Shown one piece after another: positions 1-6,859 of a stretch of DNA of 11,913 nucleotides. Position 1 is the first letter of the stretch. Each line of letters opens with the position of its first letter. The position numbers and the translations under genes are program-made. The notes beneath the pieces were generated by a model. It did no database searches. It had not been told where the DNA came from and saw only the letters and a program-made list of their open reading frames with translations. The DNA comes from Ethanoligenens sp047722935 (GTDB lineage: Bacteria > Bacillota > Clostridia > Oscillospirales > Ethanoligenentaceae): positions 1 through 11,913 of the forward strand of contig JBDNZS010000078.1 of the NCBI GenBank assembly GCA_047722935.1, in the 5' to 3' direction.

Positions 1-372
1 TAAGATACCATGCCTAACATTTCATTTACCAGCAAACAAACAGGCTGATACTATTGTAAGTGCACGCAGCAATCCTATTCCTGTTTTTTAAAGAAAAGAC
101 CCACAAACTTGCATCAAATATTTCCATTCGTCAAATCGATGTACGACCACACCAGCATAGATAAAAATAAGAATATCTGATATGGTCAGTAAAAACCGCA
201 TTGTTTCCAGGCTATTTTTTGCATAAAGACCGCGTCTACCGCTCTGCACGGCTTTTTTCCGTTCTATTATTATGTAGTATAAAAGGTGCCTTACATCTAA
301 TGTAAGGCACCTTTTATACACAGCCCGCTTAAATGCGGAACGATTTTACTCTTCAAATCGCAAAGACAAAAA
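1..372. other. Intergenic region downstream of the LacI-type gene
   Basis: No convincing gene is seen here. A 77-codon minus-strand reading frame (88-321) begins inside the terminator hairpin and has no ribosome binding site or recognisable domain. The only clear element is the bidirectional terminator at 278-318. The sequence left of about 270 is AT-rich and otherwise featureless. Confidence 0.6.
278..318. terminator. Bidirectional Rho-independent terminator
   Basis: A perfect 18-bp inverted repeat (278-295 and 301-318) surrounds a 5-nt loop TCTAA. The arms have a GGTGCC/GGCACC core flanked by AAAA on one side and TTTT on the other, so a U-run forms at the 3' side on both strands. It lies about 55 bp past the stop of the minus-strand LacI-type gene and probably ends that transcript. 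The symmetry suggests it also stops transcription entering from the left. Confidence 0.9.
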
Positions 373-1386
373 TTAGCCCGATGCCCGCGGAATCAACGCG
401 GTGGGAACAATGACATGAAGTGGTTTGCCCGCCTTGTTTTCTATCTGCTGATAAAGCAAATCGAACGCTTTTTCTCCAATGGAGGAGGGACGCACATCCA
501 CTGAGGTAAGAGACGGGGAAAAATATTCAGCCAGCGGCACATTGTTAAACCCTGCAACCACCACATCACGCGGCACCGTCAGTCCATTCTGCGAGAGCAA
601 CTTGATTGCTGCAAACGCCTGATAATCATCGGCGGCTATCAAGCCATCAAATCGCACACCGCGCGCAAGCAGCTCCTTTGTCAGCAAATGCTCATCGCCG
701 TCCATAAAGCGCCCTTCCACCACCAACCGCTCATCCATCGGGATGTCGGCTTCCTTCAACGCGTGCCGATATCCTGCAAACCGATCCATTGTCACCACAA
801 TATCCGACACCAAACCGACAAATGCAATTTGCCGCCGCCCTTTTTGCAAAAAATACCGTGTAAGGTTGTACCCGGCTGCAAAGTTATCGCTGTCCACCCA
901 ACTGATGCGATCAACCCATGCATCTATTGGGCGGCCAACCATGGACACTGGAAAAGCACTCTGAACAGCACTCTCCAAACTGGTTTGCCCTACACGGGAA
1001 ACCAGCAAGATCATGCCCTCTGCAACGCCGCTACCCATAAAATGCTCGACCAGCAACTGCTCTTCGGCCTCGTTGTCGATATTGGCAAGTATAACTTCAT
1101 AGCCATGCGCTTTCGCCTGCGACATAACACCTTGCAGCAGCCCGGAAAAAAATGGATGCTGAAACACCTGTTCACTGCTGCCCGGCAAAAGCGCGGCGAC
1201 AATGTTGGTGGAACGGCGCACCAGAGAACGCGCAATCATGTTCGGGTGGTAACCCATCTCCCGCATCACCCTGCGGACCTTATTCGTCGTTTTCACGCTG
1301 ATAAGAGAACTGCCTGCAACCACGCGTGACACGGTAGACGGCGTCACATTGGCCGCCTTGGCAATATCGCTGATTGTTACGCGCAT
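373..1386 (-). CDS. LacI/GalR-family transcriptional regulator (MalR-like)
   Basis: This is a full-length 337-aa LacI-family regulator. The N-terminal helix-turn-helix (residues 4-24, ending TPSTVSRVVAG) is followed by the hinge helix HPNMIARSLV (about 47-56). The rest is a sugar-binding-type sensor domain containing the family signatures VGRPID, SWVDSDNFAAGY, GRRQIAFVG, DRFAGYRHAL and GFNNVPLAEYFSPSLTSV. The WVDSDN and DRFAGY blocks resemble the MalR subgroup, which would suggest an oligosaccharide effector, but the ligand cannot be read from sequence. The start is ATG with an AAAGGA ribosome binding site 7 nt upstream. It lies 100 bp downstream of the binding-protein-like gene on the same strand and could be the last gene of that operon or have its own promoter in the gap. 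No clear LacI operator (palindrome centred on CG) was found in the gap. Known: the family binds DNA as dimers and releases it on effector binding. Inferred: local or carbohydrate-linked regulation. Confidence 0.95.
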   Translation of the reverse strand: MRVTISDIAKAANVTPSTVSRVVAGSSLISVKTTNKVRRVMREMGYHPNMIARSLVRRSTNIVAALLPGSSEQVFQHPFFSGLLQGVMSQAKAHGYEVILANIDNEAEEQLLVEHFMGSGVAEGMILLVSRVGQTSLESAVQSAFPVSMVGRPIDAWVDRISWVDSDNFAAGYNLTRYFLQKGRRQIAFVGLVSDIVVTMDRFAGYRHALKEADIPMDERLVVEGRFMDGDEHLLTKELLARGVRFDGLIAADDYQAFAAIKLLSQNGLTVPRDVVVAGFNNVPLAEYFSPSLTSVDVRPSSIGEKAFDLLYQQIENKAGKPLHVIVPTALIPRASG

Positions 1387-1486
1387 AGATGTATCCTTTG
1401 TTTTTATGACTGTTTACCTTAGTTTATCTGCGGGCCGCATATCCGGCAACAAGCAGTTTGGCACGGTTCATACTTCTTTAAAAAGT

Positions 1487-2500
1487 TCAAACATTCAGAT
1501 CGGCAAAACGCGCTTTGATCTCCGTAATACGATCCTCCAAAGGCGCAGAGCGGAGAAAATCCCAGCCAAGCCAGTTAAAGACCGCATTCTTGGGCAGATG
1601 ATTTTCCACTTCAGGGTTAGCCGCGGGGTAACAGTGCTCTGCCGATATTTCCCCGAATGCTTTTCCTGCAATAAAATCTATCAGCGGGCGATATACGTCC
1701 TGCTGGCCCTTTTGAACCATCAGGAACGACGGTTCAACCAATGCCCCGTCTTCCGGCCAGACAAGCTCAACATCCGGGTGCGGGCAAGCCTGCGCGAAAA
1801 ACCATGTGACCACAAAAATGGTTGGCCCGGCCACCTTATTACCCGCATTACGAATCATATCCTGAGAATGCATCATGCTGTGTGCAGACCGCCGAAGTTT
1901 CTCCAAACCTTCTTCGCCGTGGTCGCGCAATACGGCAAGCGGAAGTATCGGGGAGATCGCATCGTGTGCAGAGGGCAACGCCACTTCTCCTGCAAACATC
2001 GGGTCAAGCAAGTCGCTCCACAAGCGCGGCATCGGGCGGTCACCCAGACGTTTTTTGTCGACCAGCAACACGGACGGCAGAACGGAAAAAATGTGAAATT
2101 CCCCGTTTGGATCACGCAGGCCGCTTTTTTCAAAAACCGGGTGTATCGGCAAGTTCAGCTGTTCAAAGTACCCTTTTCCGGTGCACTTGGTGAGGAACGG
2201 GCTGAAAAAATAGCTGCCCAATTTGAAAGACGAAATTACCGCCGGCATTTGGTCAATGTGATAGTTTTCCCGCACACGGTGGATATTTTCAGCGCCCTTG
2301 ATGCCGTCACAACCGCAAATGGCAGGCAGATAGCCGCGCATACTGCGGCCCTGCGTTTGACGGAAAATAGCAGCTGCCTCATTATATCCTTCCCGGAAAG
2401 CAGGTTTCAGTGCGCAAACGGTCTCTCCGAAAAAATCCAGTTGATCGGACACCTCAGAATCTTCAAACAATGCGGATATCGTCTGTGTTTTGTCCATCAT
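1487..2500 (-). CDS. Cytosolic type 2 binding-protein-fold protein (AfuA/ABC substrate-binding-like), no signal peptide
   Basis: The 337-aa protein resembles iron/polyamine-type ABC substrate-binding proteins of the periplasmic binding protein type 2 fold. Residues about 137-178 give the family pattern, a hydrophobic FSVLPSVLLVDKKRL strand followed by PRLWSDLLDPMFAGEVALPS. The later segment VELVWPEDGALVEPSFLMV (about 245-262) matches the family block that precedes the C-terminal helices. Unlike transported members there is no signal peptide, lipobox or membrane segment; the N-terminus is acidic and soluble. A CGC motif sits at residues 62-64, with other cysteines at 29, 106, 239 and 290. AAAGGAAG lies just upstream of the ATG; a second ATG follows immediately. 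It is 58 bp downstream of the ABC ATPase gene, the probable operon partner. The fold assignment is fairly sure, while the ligand is unknown. A cytosolic sensor or carrier of a metal or metallocofactor is an inference from the neighbours. Confidence 0.8.
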   Translation of the reverse strand: MMDKTQTISALFEDSEVSDQLDFFGETVCALKPAFREGYNEAAAIFRQTQGRSMRGYLPAICGCDGIKGAENIHRVRENYHIDQMPAVISSFKLGSYFFSPFLTKCTGKGYFEQLNLPIHPVFEKSGLRDPNGEFHIFSVLPSVLLVDKKRLGDRPMPRLWSDLLDPMFAGEVALPSAHDAISPILPLAVLRDHGEEGLEKLRRSAHSMMHSQDMIRNAGNKVAGPTIFVVTWFFAQACPHPDVELVWPEDGALVEPSFLMVQKGQQDVYRPLIDFIAGKAFGEISAEHCYPAANPEVENHLPKNAVFNWLGWDFLRSAPLEDRITEIKARFADLNV

Positions 2501-2558
2501 TCCATCTTCCTTTCAAATTCCATGCAAAATCCTGCAAGCATGATGCTATCGCAACTTT

Positions 2559-3593
2559 CTATTGCTCAAACAGCGAACGCAGGTCGAAATCGATTTTTGC
2601 CCCCCGACGGATACGTCCGCGCAGCTCACTCAACCCCTCGTCTATCTTCTCCAGATATGATAGGTTTGCGCGCTCCTCGTCGCTCGTTTCCACAATGCCC
2701 TCGATACCGCCATTTTTAATAACGACACGCCTGCTTCCCAGTAAAGCAAGGAGGGGATCATGCGTGGACATCATAACAATCTTTTCTTCTTGAACCAGCA
2801 AATGCAGCGCCTTCTGCCGGTCAATTCCCGCATTCTCGATCTCGTCGATCAATACAATAGGTGAGCGGGAAAGCAATGCCGTGCTGGCAATCATGAGTGC
2901 GCGGGACTGCCCGCCGCTAAGCTGCGTAAGCGGTGTCTGCCCAGCAAACTGTTCGCCTGCAAGCTCGTTGGCACAGTCGAGGATGCGTCGAACCGCCTCC
3001 GCCTCGTCCTGTACCATGCGGCTTTGCGCATGCAGTGCCGTAAATTCCGCAACACTCAAATCCATAACAAAATTCATGTTCTGGGAAAGCTGTGCCACCA
3101 GCTTATGTTCAATCTCAAAGCGATATTTTTCCTCCGGCACTTCGCCGTTTATCAGCACCTGCCGCCCAGTAGGCGTATCGCACTGGGCCATGCATTCAAT
3201 ATCTCCCAGCAAGCGACTCTTGCCTGCACCGGTCGGACCGACAATGCAAACGATATCGCCGCGCGTGAGGGTAAGCGTGCAGTTCTCCCCGCGGCCTGAT
3301 TTATCATGCCCGCCGATTACCGTAACCGTTTTCACCTTTAAGGAGCTTTCTGTGGTTTCCGCCTCTGTCTCCTCTATATAAGAGAAGATATGTTCTGCCA
3401 TCTTTGTACGGCTGAGCGCGAAATCTTCATAATAAGCATCCGGCACCGACGAAAGCAATTCCAACACGGTCATGGATATATCCGGCACACCGATTTTCAC
3501 AGAATCCAGCATTTCGCCGATATAGGGGTACCGTGTTAACAGTTCACCGATAGGCGCTGTCCGCAACAGGCTTGTGATTTTCTGTTCTTCCAT
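2559..3593 (-). CDS. Soluble ABC-type ATPase with DUF1858-like N-terminal segment
   Basis: This 344-aa protein has one complete ABC nucleotide-binding domain: Walker A GPTGAGKS (119-126), Q-loop near AQLSQNM (167-173), signature LSGGQSR (225-231), Walker B IVLIDEIE (246-253) and H-loop STHD (276-279). No membrane segment is present and no permease gene is adjacent. The first about 75 residues contain GELLTRYPYIGEMLDSVKIGVPDI, which resembles the small helical DUF1858/ScdA_N-type domains found with redox and metal proteins, though the conserved cysteine of those domains is missing. The C-terminus is basic (RIRRGAK). I chose ATG at 3593 because GAGG lies 10 nt upstream; a GTG at 3608 overlapping the GTPase stop is the alternative (349 aa). 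It is co-transcribed with the GTPase. Probably an ATP-driven switch on a protein partner. Its substrate is unknown and transport is unlikely. Confidence 0.85.
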   Translation of the reverse strand: MEEQKITSLLRTAPIGELLTRYPYIGEMLDSVKIGVPDISMTVLELLSSVPDAYYEDFALSRTKMAEHIFSYIEETEAETTESSLKVKTVTVIGGHDKSGRGENCTLTLTRGDIVCIVGPTGAGKSRLLGDIECMAQCDTPTGRQVLINGEVPEEKYRFEIEHKLVAQLSQNMNFVMDLSVAEFTALHAQSRMVQDEAEAVRRILDCANELAGEQFAGQTPLTQLSGGQSRALMIASTALLSRSPIVLIDEIENAGIDRQKALHLLVQEEKIVMMSTHDPLLALLGSRRVVIKNGGIEGIVETSDEERANLSYLEKIDEGLSELRGRIRRGAKIDFDLRSLFEQ

Positions 3594-3604
3594 GCTTTTG
3601 TGCC

Positions 3605-4285
3605 TCACAGCTTCATTTTCTTGACGTTACCCATTTGATACTGTTCACCGATACGAGTCTGCCCCATGCAATAGGAGCAAAGCGCAGCCGGCATGGTAAA
3701 ACGCAGGTGTTTTTGTTCAAGGGTATCGGTATCCGGCGCGTCGGCAAACAACTTGGCAAGATCAAACGCGCCCTGCCCGCTGATGCCATTCAAAAACACA
3801 ATCCGCGCACGCGGATTAGACTGCCGCACCTTGAATGCAAACACTTCGCGTTCGGCTTGAGACACAATATCCCCTTTGGTCACCACCACAATATCGGCAA
3901 ACTTGAGCATAGGCCCAATCTTGTGCGGTGTATTCACCCCCGACAGATTGTCAATCACGCAAACAGCAGTCAGGTCGCGGATGTGAGGCGAGCAACGGTT
4001 GCAGAGTCCGGCACTCTCACTGATTAACAGATCAAGCCCCTCGCGGATAGCCCAGTCCAGACAATCACTGATATTGCTGATGAAGAAATGATCCGGACAT
4101 AAGCCTCCCGACAGGCCTACCCTGACCGGAATACCCTGCTTTTCATAAAGTTCCCCGTCAAAAGTAGAAAGGCAGTCGAATTTAACCACACCGACGCGAT
4201 AGGTTTTCTGTATCAACTCCACAGTGCGCAGAATCACAGATGTTTTGCCGGATGACGGCGGTCCGGAAACAGTGATCAGTTTCAA
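3605..4285 (-). CDS. HypB/UreG/CobW-class P-loop GTPase with CxxC and CPDH metal-binding motifs
   Basis: The 226-aa protein is a SIMIBI-class GTPase resembling the nickel chaperones HypB and UreG. It has Walker A GPPSSGKTS (8-16), a FDCLSTFDGEL segment in the position of the HypB/UreG switch region, GGLCPDH (60-66) where UreG has its CPH and HypB its CH metal site, ESAGLCNRC (90-98) in place of the ESGG/G3 region, and the guanine-specificity motif TKGD (136-139). A further CSYC (203-206) lies near the C-terminus. In the known families these cysteines and histidines bind Ni or Zn and GTP hydrolysis drives metal insertion. The start is TTG at 4285: AAAGGAGG ends 9 nt upstream, and an upstream ATG at 4351 would add 22 residues that do not belong to the fold and has no ribosome binding site. 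It is first in the minus-strand operon, 11 nt before the ABC gene. Metal-cofactor delivery to an unknown client is the inferred role. Confidence 0.88.
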   Translation of the reverse strand: MKLITVSGPPSSGKTSVILRTVELIQKTYRVGVVKFDCLSTFDGELYEKQGIPVRVGLSGGLCPDHFFISNISDCLDWAIREGLDLLISESAGLCNRCSPHIRDLTAVCVIDNLSGVNTPHKIGPMLKFADIVVVTKGDIVSQAEREVFAFKVRQSNPRARIVFLNGISGQGAFDLAKLFADAPDTDTLEQKHLRFTMPAALCSYCMGQTRIGEQYQMGNVKKMKL

Positions 4286-4329
4286 CCAAGCATTCCTCCT
4301 TTCCAAACCAGACGATTCCTTGTTCGCCC

Positions 4330-4338
4330 AGTATACCA
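4330..4338 (-). promoter_or_regulatory. Candidate extended -10 promoter for the GTPase operon
   Basis: The minus strand reads TGGTATACT here, an extended -10 element (TG-n-TATACT). No good -35 hexamer is seen 17 nt upstream. A start about 7 nt further on would leave a leader of roughly 40 nt before the TTG start at 4285. It sits just after the terminator that ends the superoxide dismutase transcript, which is where an operon promoter is needed. Confidence 0.45.
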
Positions 4339-4360
4339 CGAGCGCCACCAATGTAGATGG

Positions 4361-4410
4361 AAAAAAGGGGTTAATCCCCGTCTATAACAACAACGGTTAT
4401 TTAACCCCTT
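4361..4410 (-). terminator. Terminator of the superoxide dismutase transcript (possible attenuator)
   Basis: On the minus strand AAGGGGTTAA (4410-4401) and TTAACCCCTT (4374-4365) form a perfect 10-bp stem. The 26-nt interior can hold a second small hairpin (ATAAC/GTTAT), and the outer stem runs into TTTTTT. A shorter alternative hairpin uses GGGG (4379-4376) against the same CCCC (4370-4367) and would end in the same U-run. It lies about 80 bp past the stop of the dismutase gene. The two competing pairings also leave room for an attenuation role toward the GTPase operon just downstream. Confidence 0.75.
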
Positions 4411-4490
4411 CGTTCAATATTCTTTATATTTTAACTTTACCATAAAGCCCCCAAAAATGCAAGTCGACGCGTGTGTGTCCAACACAAACA

Positions 4491-5009
4491 TCAATGCAAA
4501 CGCGGCGTCCCCACCGCCCGCGCGGCAACCACGCCGCAAGCAATCTTTGGGCCCGCGTTTCCAGATGGCTGCGTGGTGAAATCATCGGGATTCAAATGGA
4601 TGATAACCGCACGGCCAATGATTTGCCGCACCGTGAACCGACTGGTAAAAAAGCAGAGATACGCCGCGCCTCCTGCCGTTTCAAGCAGCGGTGGAAAATC
4701 TCCGGCATGAAGCGGATGCGGTGTGTTGCCCGGATTAAAATGGCCTCCAGACTGCGGAAAATAGTTTGCCGGGTCATTTCCGGCATTGCCGCAGGTTCCC
4801 TCGTGCAGATGGAATCCAAAAAAACCGCTGGGTGTACGCGGCAGACCGTGAATATGTGCTTCCACAGCCACGCCGCCCGGGCGCTGGGTGAACTGCACCC
4901 TGCCGCGCAGCTGTGCATATGCGGGCCCGCCCGCCATCATGGCAACAGCCACCTCCGGCGGCTGCGGCGCAGGCACCTGTTGTACCTCCAGATACGGATA
5001 TGTATCCAT
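4491..5009 (-). CDS. sodC: Cu/Zn superoxide dismutase family protein without a signal peptide
   Basis: The 172-aa protein carries the Cu/Zn superoxide dismutase signatures in order: FHLHEGTCG (two copper ligands and the first disulfide cysteine), GGHFNPGNTPHPLHAGDFPPL split as HFNP, HPLH and AGD (bridging and zinc ligands), and HLNPDDF...GNAGPKIACGVV (last copper ligand, GNAG signature and second disulfide cysteine). All metal ligands and both cysteines appear present. The family converts superoxide to peroxide and oxygen. I chose the ATG at 5009, with GGGGGATGG 9 nt upstream; ATGs at 5018 and 5105 are possible but the first abuts the G-run and the second adds residues unlike the family. No signal peptide is evident with any of these starts, although bacterial members are usually exported. 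The start region MDTYPYLEVQQVPAPQPPE is proline-rich. It may be cytosolic, leave by another route, or be a non-enzymatic relative. Transcribed alone, with its own terminator. Confidence 0.87.
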   Translation of the reverse strand: MDTYPYLEVQQVPAPQPPEVAVAMMAGGPAYAQLRGRVQFTQRPGGVAVEAHIHGLPRTPSGFFGFHLHEGTCGNAGNDPANYFPQSGGHFNPGNTPHPLHAGDFPPLLETAGGAAYLCFFTSRFTVRQIIGRAVIIHLNPDDFTTQPSGNAGPKIACGVVAARAVGTPRLH

Positions 5010-5060
5010 GCCATCCATCCCCCAAATTTTAATTTGCCGCAAGTGTAGACCTGCGTCTAT

Positions 5061-5088
5061 GTCATATGCTGACAGTCTATGCAGCCAA
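5061..5088 (-). promoter_or_regulatory. Candidate promoter for the superoxide dismutase gene
   Basis: The minus strand reads TTGGCT (5088-5083), a 16-nt spacer and TATGAC (5066-5061). Each hexamer matches 4 of 6 consensus positions. The start of transcription would fall about 45 nt upstream of the chosen ATG at 5009. It lies in the 244-bp divergent intergenic region shared with the deacetylase gene, for which no equally good promoter was found. Confidence 0.4.
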
Positions 5089-5253
5089 ATTAAAAACGTG
5101 CGCATTGATATAAAAATAGTTGTTTTGGAAAAACCCCCAGCTTTTGTCGCTCATGCCCTTTTTAAAAAAGTACATGATAGATATATAGCAAGTTTCCTGC
5201 GACTGCCCACATGGGAGCGCAGATTAAAATACAGGAAAGCGGGAACAACTTCA

Positions 5254-6123
5254 ATGTGGCATTTTTTAAACCGAAAAAAATGGGTCTGCATTTTGGCGGC
5301 ACTGACCATTGTCGGTCTCTGCATTTTTAGCAGTCATACACCGCTGCATAAAAAAGCGTACGCTAAACCAAATGGCGTGATCGTACCCATCATCATGTAT
5401 CATGAGGTAAAAACAAAAAACTTTCACAAGCTTGCCATTTCGCAAACAGAATTGGCATCTGATCTCACCTATCTGCGTCAGGAAGGGTACACAACCATCA
5501 CCATGGAGGATCTGATTCGCTATACGCATGGGCAGGAAGATCTGCCCTCCAAGCCCATCGTGCTGACTTTCGACGACGGCTATCTCAACAATTACGCCTA
5601 TGCCTATCCCATCTTGAAACAATATGGTGCAAAAGCCGTCCTCTCTATTATTGCCAAAAACACGGATGATTTCACCCGCGTGCCTGACAAAAACATGGAG
5701 TACGCACATATGGACTGGAATGAAGTGCGGGAAGTCCAGCGTGCAGGCGTATTTGAAATCCAGAACCACACGTATAACCTGCACGCCATGGGCAAAAAAC
5801 GTTTTGGATGTAAAAAATTGCCCGGCGAATCATTGGAGACATACACCAAAGTTCTCACCAATGATCTCTCCATCTGCCAAAAGGAAATTCTCGCCGAAAC
5901 CGGGGTGGCGCCTACCACATTCACCTATCCCTACGGCAACGTTAGCAAGGAATCGCTGCCCATCATCAAAGCTATGGGATTTCAGGCAAGCTTGTCCTGC
6001 GATTATGGCATCAATACGCTGCCCCGCGATCCAAATGCCCTATTCGTGCTAAAACGCGTGTCACGCTTCCACAATGTCAGTCTGCAAAAAACACTTGCGA
6101 AAGCCATGAAAACGCTATCTTGA
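5254..6123 (+). CDS. Membrane-anchored or secreted polysaccharide deacetylase (NodB/PgaB-like)
   Basis: The 289-aa protein is a carbohydrate esterase family 4 type deacetylase. Residues 10-25 form a hydrophobic segment after the basic N-terminus RKK, and an AYA motif (35-37) offers a possible signal peptidase site, so the enzyme acts outside the membrane. The catalytic core starts with IIMYHEV (46-52), then LTFDDGY (104-110; catalytic base and metal-binding Asp), the metal-binding histidines in NHTYNLH (171-177), and TYPYG (224-228). The C-terminal strand with the usual catalytic His corresponds to about SRFHNVS. The family removes N-acetyl groups from peptidoglycan or exopolysaccharide using a divalent metal. 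The start is ATG at 5254; the reading frame is open upstream to 4888 but that part is the antisense of the dismutase gene. The ribosome binding site is weak (GGAAAGCGGGA). No terminator was seen directly after it. Confidence 0.92.
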   Translation: MWHFLNRKKWVCILAALTIVGLCIFSSHTPLHKKAYAKPNGVIVPIIMYHEVKTKNFHKLAISQTELASDLTYLRQEGYTTITMEDLIRYTHGQEDLPSKPIVLTFDDGYLNNYAYAYPILKQYGAKAVLSIIAKNTDDFTRVPDKNMEYAHMDWNEVREVQRAGVFEIQNHTYNLHAMGKKRFGCKKLPGESLETYTKVLTNDLSICQKEILAETGVAPTTFTYPYGNVSKESLPIIKAMGFQASLSCDYGINTLPRDPNALFVLKRVSRFHNVSLQKTLAKAMKTLS

Positions 6124-6138
6124 AACAAAGGAAGAGAG

Positions 6139-6267
6139 ATGTGCAGTGAGGCAGACGGTCCGTGGGCCCGGGTGGTAACGGAAACGACAATGGGAACGGA
6201 GCCAACGGTGAATACTGTTCATTCCGTACCCTCGAAAAGTACTGTTTGGAACATGCTTGCTTTATAA
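6139..6267 (+). CDS. Possible 42-aa small ORF after the deacetylase gene
   Basis: ATG at 6139 follows AGGAAGAG at a usable distance and opens a 42-codon frame rich in Thr and Val (MCSEADGPW...NMLAL), ending in TAA. It starts 15 nt after the deacetylase stop, so it could be read from the same transcript. No domain, signal or membrane segment is visible and the product is not recognised. The frame coincides with a strong RNA hairpin (6192-6231), so the signal here may be RNA and not protein. Confidence 0.2.
   Translation: MCSEADGPWARVVTETTMGTEPTVNTVHSVPSKSTVWNMLAL
6192..6231 (+). other. Compact nested RNA hairpin, possible structured RNA fragment
   Basis: The segment folds as GGG, a single A, ACGGA, GCCA, ACGGT, a GAAT loop, ACTGT, TCAT, TCCGT, a single A, CCC. 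That is three stacked stems (3, 5 and 5 bp with one G-U pair) separated by an A/A mismatch and a symmetric 4x4 internal loop. Just upstream, CCGT (6160-6163) can pair with ACGG (6178-6181). Such regular nesting is typical of structured RNAs. The identity is unknown; a ribozyme or intron remnant is one idea that I cannot confirm. Confidence 0.4.
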
Positions 6268-6386
6268 AAGCCAAAGAGATCCAGCACCCGCAGACGTGTT
6301 GAATCCTTTTTTATCGGATAACTATTCTGCAAGAAGCGGTGCTTTTGGAAAATACATTTACTTAAAATATAACGGCACTATTTTTG

Positions 6387-6415
6387 TTGTTGTTCTTGTT
6401 AAGTTGTGATATGAT
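6387..6415 (+). promoter_or_regulatory. Candidate vegetative promoter in the boundary region
   Basis: TTGTTG (6387-6392), a 17-nt spacer and TATGAT (6410-6415), with an extended -10 TG at 6407-6408. It points to the right, toward the hairpin at 6860-6892 and, with read-through, toward parA. It is the best promoter-like match I found between the deacetylase gene and parA. Confidence 0.5.
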
Positions 6416-6859
6416 ACCATACTCCATTTTATATTCCTTTCAAGAATTGTGATAAACTTCATGCATTTCTGGCCTGGAAAATGAACCCTTTTTGCTTCGG
6501 CGATTGTGTTATAGGTAAAGGGGGGCGATGGAGTGGAAAATAAATCGCTGTGTACGGACTGGAGTTGTCAATATTGGTTCAGTGTGTAAATACAGAAAAA
6601 AGTGTGCGGTGATAAGACGGCAGGCGTCAATAGAAGCAGTAGCAGAGTTTGTGGGAAATGTGGTCAACTTGAAGAGTTGTCCATATATTCCGCAGACTTG
6701 GATCACGCCACTGATGGGCATCCCAATAGGCCTGCCGGTATACCATACTTATGGGGGTGTACTCGCGGAGACGCAGAGGCTTCGTCCGCTATGGTGCAAC
6801 AGCTTTTTGTAAGCGTACTTAAAGATAATGTATTAAAAGTGTGTTATGAAATCAAAGAA

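Noticed and set aside
88..321. 77-codon minus-strand frame
   Set aside because: It begins inside the terminator hairpin, has no ribosome binding site and no family resemblance.
1349..2719. 456-codon plus-strand frame
   Set aside because: It is the antisense shadow of the binding-protein-like gene, whose minus-strand frame has clear family blocks and a ribosome binding site.
4286..4351. 22-residue N-terminal extension of the GTPase from ATG 4351
   Set aside because: It would overlap the likely promoter and has no ribosome binding site. AAAGGAGG is placed correctly for TTG 4285, right before the P-loop strand.
4888..5253. N-terminal extension of the deacetylase
   Set aside because: This part is antisense to the dismutase gene. 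The hydrophobic signal segment begins right after ATG 5254, which fits the true start.
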